64,000 nucleotides of DNA from Achatina immaculata (lineage: Eukaryota; Mollusca; Gastropoda; Stylommatophora; Achatinidae). Where the stretch lies: positions 28,825,084-28,889,083 of the forward strand of contig CM019719.1 of assembly GCA_009760885.1 (NCBI GenBank), in the 5' to 3' direction. Positions 45,549-56,100 of this stretch are shown here, one piece after another. The notes below the pieces were generated by a model that saw nothing but the letters and a program-made list of their open reading frames with translations, ran no database searches and was not told the DNA's origin. Position numbers and translations under genes: made by a program. Numbering within the stretch: position 1 is the stretch's first letter; each line of letters opens with the position of its first letter.

Positions 45549-46524
45549 GAAATATAGAGAAACTATTCAGGGACACTAGTGAGATGCTTGAATTAAGCAT
45601 TAAGGGAACAACAGTCAACAACCTCAGATATGGAAATGACAGCGAACCAGTCTAGATGATTTAAAGAATATTGTGACACAAACTTAAACACTTCCATTTA
45701 TGAGGTGAGGTAAGAAAAGCAAGATCCCAGGTAAGCCAAAATTGTTCAGTCTGATCTTATAACAGATTACTAGATATGACCAGACATGCATGTGGCAAAA
45801 CTCAACAGACTGTAGGTTCAAATTAGAAATGCCTGACAGCACCCTAGACAGTGACATCACTGAAACATTGTAACACAGCCCATCCCACTTATAGCCTGCT
45901 CACATGGTCAGAAAAAGAAAGATGGAGGTTAGGGAGCAACTTTCAGCATGACCACCCTTTGTGCGAATGGTCAGCACCAAATTTGGACGGTCGAGCTTAA
46001 GGACTGACAGTAGCAGGACTCTTATAAGAAGCTTAAAAAATAAACTTATTTAACCTCTCTCTCTTGGCCAGGTTCAGTGATAGTCTTGATTTCCAGATCT
46101 GAAATACAAATGTAACTGCTTTACTGGCCAAGTACTGGCGGACAAGTTGAAGAATATACGTGTTTTATAGATAGTGATTTGCAATGAAAGTATTATGGCC
46201 TTACTACTTATCTCCAAGTGCTTGTGAATGATGTCGGTGAAGTGAGTCAGACAACCAGGACAGTGATATAGGAACAATCAACAGACAATTTTATAGAACA
46301 TTTATTAAAACTTTAAACATGCATTGCCTGACTGTAGTTATAGAAAGCAGATGAAAGTAGAAAATGCCCCCAATTATAGTTGGGGTTTTTTTCTTCTGTT
46401 CTGCTTACTCTTGAAAACTACATGAATATTCAAATTTTCCCACATTCAGCTGAATACAAATATGAATATTTTGTACCTCCTTATGATATATGTAAATATA
46501 AATGTGTGTATAGTATAAGTAAAT

Positions 46525-46531
46525 ATGTGTT

Positions 46532-46569
<38 letters not shown>

Positions 46570-46596
46570 CATATATATGTGTGTGTGTGTGTGTGC
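46525..46596. repeat. compound (TG)n(TA)n(TG)n microsatellite
   Basis: TG repeats, then TA repeats, then TG repeats. Confidence 0.95.
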
Positions 46597-46856
46597 ACAA
46601 GTATAAAGTGATAACATGTTGCACATGAAGAAAACTTAAAATTCAAATGAAATGACCACTCAGGAATATTATGGATCTAGAACTGAACAGACCAAACTGA
46701 AAAGAAGGAAGAAATGTATGAAAGAAATTAACAATCAAATTTGTGAAGTGTACAAGAAAATGGCCCAGAGATGCAAAAAACTAAACAAACTGTAGAAGCC
46801 GCTGCAAACAGAAGCACTTGTGGAAGTTTTATAATAGAAAAAAGATATATAGTTAA

Positions 46857-47538
46857 CTCTTTCCCTGCCATAGTCGATATCGTGAATACTTCCTGTTAGT
46901 CTAGTGACTGCCATGGTCGTTAGAGCAATTTTGTTTCACTGCAACGTAAAACTATTGTAAAACTTTTTATTGTACACGATTTATCTGTGCACGTCTGGTG
47001 ACTTTTCATAGTTCAATCCAAAGCGTAATTAACAATTAAGCAAAATAGTTGTTTTAACAGAGAAATTTCAGTATTTATTGTGATTTCGGAGGCATAAGGA
47101 CATGTCCTATGACCCGACCACTGTTCCTGAATGTACCCCAAGTACATCTAGACCTATTAAATGGACTGGAGAAGTAGTTAGAAGGTTATTTCAGACGTTA
47201 TTTTAGTGAGAATGCCACCACACAACAAGACCAGATGAAAATTTAAGTAGATCTAGAAATCGCCGATGGTAAACATTGTACATCTAGGCATCGCCGATGG
47301 TAAGCACTACACAATTATCATCTAAAATCATCAGACTACTTCTTTTTTCCTAAAAAACTCTTCTTTTATGAAATCTTCTTACATTTACAACTATTTTCAT
47401 GCATATATGTATACTTTTAAAGTAGAAATACTTTGTAAATTCATTTTTACAACTATACCCTCTATACATATCAAGACCCGTGCTTTTTGTGTGGCACGGA
47501 CGTGAACGTCTGTGTTTTTTTCTGCAGCATGGGAAGAG
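46857..47538. mobile_element. piggyBac-like MITE, copy 1
   Basis: Bounded by TTAA on both sides (46853-46856 and 47539-47542). The left end CTCTTTCCCTGCCATAGTCG and the reverse complement of the right end CTCTTCCCATGCTGCAG form short inverted ends like those of piggyBac relatives. No intact frame. Internal sequence (CATGTCCTATGACC...GTAGTTAGAAGGTTATTTCA) matches copy 2. Confidence 0.82.
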
Positions 47539-48085
47539 TTAAAAGTAAATGATTAACTGAAGTTAACAAACATATATTCTTGACTATCAATATCATAATA
47601 ATAATCAAATGCACTCTGGCAACATAAAACTTATGATGGAAAACACAATAAAATACTCCTGATCTTTATGTTAAGACAGGCATGCCAATGTTAAGATCTG
47701 TGTCATATGTGAAATTATTTTTTAAAAAAAACCCAAAACTAAACAATTATTGAAAAAAAAAAACCCCAAAAACTTAAAAACTATTATTTTGTAATCCAGT
47801 ATTAGTGTATATTATCAGGATCATATCCAAAGACACTGTTAGGAAGTAAAAACTTTATACACTTTCTCAATAACTGATTAAGATGACTGGAATGTTTTAT
47901 AACACCGGATAAATTCAATGAAACAGTTGTATAATTTTTATTATAAGAAATAACAGCTTGATCTTTAACATTATCAGCCTTGACAAACTGTGAAAACTGG
48001 AGAGGAAAAATATTCCGTCCTGCATGAAAAAAATATTCTTAAGAGTCTTAGTATCCAGTATCAACAATGCTTGAAGGATACTTAA

Positions 48086-48773
48086 CTCTTCCTGTGCCTT
48101 TGGGCACTTTAGTGATGCTTTCAGTTTTCCTATTTGTACGTATGGTCGATATAGCGACACTTGGTTTGTTTTATTAAAACAACCGGTGTAACATTTAGAT
48201 TGTACATATTTCGTCTGCGTTTCTGGTGACACTTTTTAAAATGGTGAAAGAGTCCTTAGTTACGAGCGATGCTGAATAAGAAAAAGGAAGAGAAACGAAA
48301 ATTTTCAATTTTTGATGATGTAGTTAGTGGTATGGACATGGCCTGTGACCACCCCACTGTTCGTGAATGTATCCCAAGTAGATCTAGACATATTAGATGA
48401 CTGGAGAAGTAGTTAGGAGGTTATTTCAGACACTAATTTAGCGAGAATGCAACATAGAATCACAATACGAGATCGACAAGTAGATCTAGACATCTCAGAT
48501 GGAAAGTAGTGCAGATATAGACCTAGCTTATGGTGAGCTGGGCACAATCGTTGTCTAAAAACATCACATTACTTCTTTTTTCCTAAAAAACTCTGCATTT
48601 ATGAAATTTTCATACATTTAGTTATATTTTGAAACATAATAAGTACACAAAAGTACATGGAAATACTGTTTTCCATTCCATTTTACAACTATACCCCCTA
48701 TACAGATCAAAACCCACGTTTTTATTCCGGTTCCAACTGAACGTCCGCGTTTTTTCCTGCGGCACAGGAAGAG
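48086..48773. mobile_element. piggyBac-like MITE, copy 2
   Basis: TTAA at 48082-48085 and 48774-48777. Ends CTCTTCCTGTGCC on both sides as an inverted repeat. The interior shares long blocks with copy 1 in the same order. Length 688 versus 682. Confidence 0.85.
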
Positions 48774-48794
48774 TTAAACTTGAAAAGCTTTGAG

Positions 48795-49040
48795 ATCTGG
48801 GTAGCTCAGTGACTAATAGTCTCATTTACTGGACAAGGGATCTTGAGTTTCAAACATACTGTAAAATTGCTGGATATTTTTTCATCAGGTCACGTTTTAT
48901 TCCATGGCTATTATGCCCAGAGAGGATGCTGAGCTACAGAATGTTCATCAGTGCAAGAGTGAAAATGGAAAAAAAAAAAAAGGCAAGGACAGGCATTTGT
49001 GGAAAACCTTTGCTGAAGCCCCACATGCTTTGGCACTTGA
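48795..49040 (+). mobile_element. possible SINE: tRNA-like head joined to a LINE 3' end
   Basis: The head GGGTAGCTCAGTGACTAATA resembles a tRNA A box, and GAGTTTCAAACAT about 45 bases on resembles a B box. From about 48915 the sequence matches the 3' end of the 7.35-9.93 kb LINE (GAGGATGCTGAGC, GCAAGAG, GGCAAGGACAGGCATTT, CTTGAGGTTCAGAGAGAG). A LINE tail on a tRNA head is the usual SINE design. Confidence 0.55.
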
Positions 49041-49099
49041 GGTTCAGAGAGAGATTATGCCCTCTCTTCATCTCTTTCATTGGAAGATCAGACGCTGAT

Positions 49100-49451
49100 T
49101 CTTTAAATGGACAATATCTGCTTGCCAATTATAGTAAATATTATAAAGAGAGGAAAATAAAAAACTATACCATATTTCTAATAACCTGTTCTCTATGAAC
49201 CCACCTGCATACTGAAAAAATAAAATTCCAAAGTTAACATATACTCATAAAACATAATGGTACATGATGAGATAAATGAAATTATATGTAACAGATAAGA
49301 AACAAAATGTAAACACTAAAAGAAAAGATTACACAAGAAAACAGAATCTAAAAATAAGGTGTATGTTTCCAGCAGCATCTAGAACAAACTGTCTTGACTA
49401 CAATAAGTTAGACTACATTTACAACACCTGGCAGCCTCGGGGAAGTAATTG
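49100..49451. other. downstream of PDE stop (3' UTR side); no canonical polyA signal seen
   Basis: On the minus strand no AATAAA is found between the PDE stop and about 48901 (the first is the complement of TTTATT at 48896-48901), so the 3' UTR end is not fixed. Confidence 0.4.
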
Positions 49452-50102
49452 TCAAGATGTCCTTGACTTGTCTTCATCTGGGTCTTTTGAGCTGCCTCGG
49501 CAAAAGAAACTTCTCTGTTTCCTGGTGCTCTTCTGCGAGTCTCTGGGTTCTTCTCTTGTACATAACTGAACAGTCTCTTGCCCGGGATGGCAGGAACTTC
49601 CACCTTCTTTATTTATCCAGCTATCAGCTTGTAAAATATCTAAATGAGAGTCTTTTAATCTCAGAGAAATTATACCTTCATTCAATGCAATGCAGTCAAC
49701 TTCTGTGCTTTCAGGAGTGTTCTGTATGCTTAAGTCTATTACAACATCTTTCTGAAGGAGATCTCCCTGGTTTAGGTTGGGTCCATCTTTGCTGAAGGAG
49801 ATTCCTGCATCCCCACTTTGAACTAAGCAAGCCTCTGGGGGAATGAAGCTCACATTTGTAATATCAATCATTACCTTCTCTCTCTCCTCTAACTTTTCTT
49901 CATCCACCCTCTCCTTCATGCTTTTTCCTTTATCTTCTTTCTGATTCGTCTCCTTCCCTTCATATTTGTCCTTGTTTATATTTTCCACCTTTTTCTCATT
50001 CATGCGTTTCCTGACAGTGCGAGCTTCCAGTGACCAGTGTTCTCGGTTCTGCCTGCAGCCAACCAGCAAGGGATCTAAACGTTGAGATACTTTAGTCATT
50101 GC
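49452..50102 (-). CDS. PDE last exon: catalytic end and long charged tail
   Basis: The acceptor TTTCTCCAG is followed by [20 protein letters not shown] (end of the catalytic fold), then a roughly 180-residue tail. The tail has a Lys/Glu-rich stretch ([20 protein letters not shown] and onward) and a more mixed part ending DEDKSRTS with TGA at 49452-49454. The tail matches no domain I recognise. The continuous 216-codon reading frame in an otherwise stop-rich region supports it being coding. Confidence 0.85.
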   Translation of the reverse strand, partial: AMTKVSQRLDPLLVGCRQNREHWSLEARTVRKRMNEKKVENINKDKYEGKETNQKEDKGKSMKERVDEEKLEEREKVMIDITNVSFIPPEACLVQSGDAGISFSKDGPNLNQGDLLQKDVVIDLSIQNTPESTEVDCIALNEGIISLRLKDSHLDILQADSWINKEGGSSCHPGQETVQLCTREEPRDSQKSTRKQRSFFCRGSSKDPDEDKSRTS

Positions 50103-53100
50103 CTGGAGAAAGAAAATTATATATATATACATGTATGATCGTTTCCTGCAGCATTATTTATTATGATTCTGAAATAAAACTAAATTAACTACACCAGTCC
50201 AAAACTTTAGTCTCATTATTTGGCATATTACACTTACATTAAATATGCTATGGTGAAGTGTTTGCACACTAGTCTCTCATGGCGAAGGTTGGGGGTTTGA
50301 ATCTGGCCAGATCCCCCCCCCCCCACCCCCCAGCAACCCAGCTGTAGAAATTGGTACCCTAACTTCTTCTGGAGTTGGCAAAGGAAAGGCAGCCTGGTGT
50401 GATGCTGACCACATCACCCGCTAGTGTGCTGACAGGTCAGGGAAAATATAGGCACTAACACCATATCCTTATGTGCTTATAAGGCATGACAGGGTAATCT
50501 TTATCTTTCTACCTTTATATGAAGAATAAATTTACATTATCTCTGCATTACATAATCATGATGCTTTATAAGTTATGAGGTAGCAATTATTTCTTGTAAA
50601 AATTATCTCAGTATACAAGTACTTTTCAAGGACTCAGTTTTCTTAAGGTGATGAGCCCAGTTTTTATCTCACTGACTTTGTTCCTTAATATAGAAATTCC
50701 TATTTCAGATGCACTGACTGCAGTAATATGCCTGAATCCTTGAGAAACTAGCTCTATAGCCACTTAAAATGCTCTCACATTTAAGTTAAATGAAAGCCAT
50801 ACTATATTAGAATTTTATTATTTGAATGAAGTTATGTATTTTATAAGGCTGCCTTACTCCTTTGTCACAAGTACACTTGTATATTTCTTCACCTGTTTTC
50901 ACTAGTACTTAGATTTTCATACCAACAATTTTCTTTTGGTCACAAGTGAAATTATTCACTAATTTTCTAATCAAAAACATCTTTCCCTCATTGAGTTTCT
51001 TTAGTCAAAAATTTCCTTCCAAATGGACTCAAATTTTGTGTGATTTCATGTTGACATAATGCATACCTTAAAACTTAACTGTCACATGCACGTTTTTACT
51101 TCCCCAACAAACTGGCACATATTGTTATCTATACACACTATGCCTAAATTACAATGACCAACACAACCTGCAGATGTTACAGAATATTTTCCATACTAAA
51201 AAAAAAAAAATATGGCTTACATCATAGACTGGCATGCAAATATCATCGATAAAGTCAACCTGCAAATCTGGAAGTTTGTCCACCTGTTCTCTGTCCATCA
51301 TAGCCTGTAGAAAACCATGTGCAAATTAAACCACATGAACAAAACATCAGCTGACAATACAGCCTTTATTAGGACAAGTTTAACAAGCTGGAAACAATGA
51401 GGCTTGCACACTGCACAAACGACAGAGCAAAGCAAGTATTTTTACAGTACGCACCCTTCCCGTGCCATCGTGCGTCACTTAGGGCTTACGGCATGTCTCA
51501 TCATGAGTCTCTATTCTTGGCGAGCTTCTCAATCTCATCAAGGAAACTGATGTCGATCATTTTAGCGTCTCTTGTCAGTGTTCTCTTTAAGATCTCGTGA
51601 GGCTGGCCTCTTTTTCCAGATGTTTACCATTTGATGGCTTGTTCTGTGATTCTCAGATTGTATCATCTTATCATGTACTCTATATATACCTATCTTCTCT
51701 TCCTGACCACTGTTGAGACTGTTTGCTGTATGCTCATTTCTCTTATCTCTCTTTTAGTCTTGAATCCATTCCCTTGTATACAGAGTATTTTTCTTAGACA
51801 TTTGCTTTTGAATGCATCTAATCTGTTCTCTATTTCTTTGGTTGTTTTACAGCTTTCATGCATATGTGAAGATGTCTATTACATTTGAGTTGTATATCCA
51901 AAGCTTTGTTCTTGTGTTTAGGAGTTCTGATTTCCATATTTTCTCAAGTTCCTTAAGGCCAATGCTGCCTTTTGCTAAACCGGTTCTAACTTTTTTCCTC
52001 GTGCTTCCTTCCTCACCTATGTAACTTCTGAGATAGACAAAATGATCCACTTCTTCTACTGTTGTTCCTTCCAAATAAACTTTTTTTCTCTTTTTTTCAC
52101 TAGATTCTTCATTATTTTTATCTTATACTTGCTGATCTCAAGTCCTATTTTATAGTCACTGACTGTATGGCAGGTATGATTTGCTTCAAAAAATAACACA
52201 CAAAGAATTTCGGATGTGAGAGAATGACCATGACTTGAACCACTGAATCTGGTACGCTGACCAACTACCTATTCACGAGAGGACAATACACTATCAGCTT
52301 GAGCACCTTGCACTCCTAACTACATTTCTTTCTCTCGTATCTAAAATGCCTTGTCTCCATTAGAGATGATAACACAACTAAAGGTGTGGAATCTTCCTAT
52401 CAGCATAATTCCTGCAATTGGAATGCATAAACTAAATAAAATTTTGGAACTGATATACATTATCTATTTATTTATATGCAGAAAATCTATCACATAAGCT
52501 AAATATAACAAAGTCAGCACACAGCAGATATAGATGAGCTACAAAGAATACAAAAATCTTACAATGGGCGTCACATTCAAAGTTTTCTTTTCAATGTCTC
52601 CCTGCTCAAAAAATTCACTGGCAACAAGCAAAGCTACCTGCAAAACACACAAAACAAAGATCAGCACATCTGCAGTGACAAAAAAACTCTTGCATACATA
52701 AGCAAAATATAATTAATGCACAGCTACAGCAGCAATATCTTAATGCGTACAACAACAACAGCAAAAGTTACATGTATGCAACAATAGAAATATATTCCAC
52801 TGCTTAACTAACTGAAAAATAAAATTTAAAAAGTATACAGATTAAGCATTCATTCATTTGCATGTCCCTTGCAGAATCTTGCCTCCCCAACAGCACTCAT
52901 GTAGGCCTCTTGGTTGTGAGCAAGATGCCCTGCTGCTGATGCATTCATTTGCAGATCATCAACAATGTCTTGCAGCCATCTTCGCCTTGGTCTTCCTCTC
53001 TTTTTCCCATTATGTATCCTTCCAAGACGGTCCTCTCTAGATTATCATGATGTTTAACGTGTCCAAAATATTTAGGTTTTCTCTCCTTAATCCTCTTTAC

Positions 53101-56100
53101 TAGCCAGCCTTCTTCAATATTAAGTTCTTGTAGTATGGACATATAGACAGATTAAGCAACCTAGTATAATTTCAAAGGTTACTGAAATTATTATACTGTC
53201 TATAAGGAGTGGGAGTGACTGACAGTGACATGGTTCTTGTAACTCCAGGTAGTAGGTTCTATTCTTACAGCTGTCATCTTCCAGCCGGGGATGCCCTTCA
53301 CTACTGCTATGATGTACACACACCTGTGATGAGATCCTCTTTAAAATGACAAGAGCAGAGTACTTATGTACTTGTCACAAGTGCAAAGATGATGACCTTG
53401 AAACACTTAAGTACTGTTTATTAGAGAAGTCAAGCATACTTCTGTCAGAGGAACCCACCCACTGTTTCTTTTGATTCCCTCCCTCCCACTATCTTAAATG
53501 CTCAGCATGCACATATCACACTGGTCTGACAGCACAAATATTAAAACACCAAAAAAGAAATTGGGAAACAGACCTACCTTTCTCTGAATCTCCCAGGGCT
53601 TGGTTATGGCTGACACATCACTGGCAGTCATCATCATTGATCTGAATCATGAAGTCATAACAACTGGTCAATTCACCACCTGCAGCTCTGCATTAAACGT
53701 TTACTTTTATCTTCCCTTCTTCAAGTTTTGCAAACTAAATATGCTGATAGCCATTTTTTAAAAGAACAGTGAAAAGTTTTTTTTAAAAAAAAAGTCAGAA
53801 TTCAGCAGTCACTCCTTAAAACTGCTGACTTTGCTGTAAAGGCAGGATTAGGATAATTTCTTTATACTTGTAAAGTTATTTCCTCTCTGTTACCTCTCTC
53901 TCTCTTCACCTACTTGCCCAATATGAACTATAATATATGCGTGCCACAATAGCATGAAAATGCTAGAAATGAACTGGTCATGTGCTCCAAAGAGACCCCA
54001 GCAACACTGCTAAAACAGCCATGAGATGGATACCTGAGGGAAAAAGAAAGAGAGGCCAACCATAGAATACCTGATGTGGAACTGTATAAGTGGAAATGAG
54101 CAGCATGCAGCACAGCACAAAGGCTGAATGCAGAGAGGTGAAGAGAATTTGTTGCTGCCCTGTAAGATGCCACAAGGCATACTGGGTGGTGATTGCTTTG
54201 TTGATCGCTCACCGAAGGCATGGATGAATGGACAGGTGGACCTCTTTCTTCAATTCTGACACTCATTCTCTCCTCTCAGTACAAAGAATAGCATCTCAAG
54301 TTTATAACAGTGTATCAATGTTTCATTATGTTAACATAATAACATTTACTCAATACATTTACAAGGGACTTGGCTACGAGAAGAAAAAAAAAAAAGAGAA
54401 AATCATCAAGAAAGGGCAAGTGACTGTCAAAGTACTCTACAAAGACAAGAGACATCTTGTCTCTTGTCTTTGTAGCGTACTTTGACAGTCACTTCTACAG
54501 TGAAGATCCACTGCAGCTACACCTCAGCTGTGGTCATTGCACACAACAGTGATGAAGTGATTTATTTTTCATAATAAAGTGACATGATAATAAAATGACA
54601 GTGCTATCAGTTGGAAGACATAATAAAAAAAATATTACAAGCTGGTGAGAATAAATTACTGCTCAATGGAAGCAGAGAGGAAGGCAGAGATATGGTACCC
54701 AAGCTGATCAATAAGCCACAGCCGACTGCCTCAGCTGGCAAACCGCAGCTGAGAAAGACCCTACTCTACTTCCCACTGCTGTCCCTGGAAACAGACAGTA
54801 GTCTGGCCAAGTGACAGAGATTGAAATGGGGAGCCGAACTATGTCCTAAAAATGTGCCAAGCCAAATTCAGATGTGTTGGATCAAAAAGGCACATAACTA
54901 GAACACAGTGCAACCAATGCTCTTCTGAGAATGAATGCCAAAGAAGAAGGTTCTGAGAACATGACCAATGCTGTAGTGACAGTATGTCATTATCATAGTA
55001 CCCATATATAAAAACAGGAAGAAGATATGTTACATTTAAGAAAATAAATCATCAAGAATGAACATAAAAATGGATGATAAAAATGTGGAAGATGATTATA
55101 CATTTACTAGGAATAGAGAAAACTTCAAATTAAATGTGAAATTTGCCAATCCCTGCACTCTGGGCATTCCCTTATGTGCTCTGCTTTCTGTTCCAACACC
55201 CAGTGAAGCATGTGGCTGCTGATGGAGCCAGTCACGCGCTGTGGTTATAGATAATGCGCTGAACCATTTCTTCAAAGAAATAAGTCCACTTCTCCTCTCC
55301 TCTCCTCCCCCAATTCGATCATCCTCTTGATGTGACTGTTGTCATTCAACCTGATGTTATCCTCTTTATGAAGCCTATCCATGGTGGTTCTTGAGTCTCC
55401 TACTTGTCCATTCTTAGGGTGTCCTGAAGTGATGCCATGCTTGCCAGCTTGTCCACTTTCTCATTGCCTTTGACTCCTGCATGACTTGGGCAGTAGATCC
55501 ACGTTAAACTGGACAACCAAGAGCCCTCTAGATGCTGGACCCACTCCCTGCGGAAGAAATCACTCAATTCTCTGTAACATGCCGTGGGAGTCCATTACAA
55601 TGACCCCATACGAGTTGCTGTGCTCCACCAACCAGGAAATTGCTTTTGATGCGGGGATGAAGGCATCTGATAAGGTAATCAGCGACCCATAGCTGATATG
55701 CCAGCGTCAGGGTTAACGACCCATAGCTGACCATGACCCTGTCCCACCTCTCTGTGGTACCCCCAGTAATAGGCATAGCCTGGCTAACGGGGCAGGGATC
55801 ACCACAGTCCCCATGGTGGTGGAGTCTGCTAAAGAAGCACTGCACACCCCCTGCTTTTTAGTTGTATTCTGGGACTGAAAAAGTAGCCGCCATAACTCGC
55901 TCCCCTGCCTATACGATGATGTGCCTCAACATCTCTACATCATCGGCTGCAAAGAACAACAGCTCGCAGTTACAGGGAGTTTGTACAAGTACAAGCTTCT
56001 GATGCTACCTGCTCTCTATTCTCAAAGTAGTGGTTGCATAGGCTTCTGATTTACACACAAACTAGTTTGCCATTACGGTAGACAACATAGCCCCATCCAC

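Noticed and set aside
46405..46646. Overlapping frames of Tyr/Ile/His repeats
   Set aside because: Translation of the (TG)n(TA)n microsatellite.
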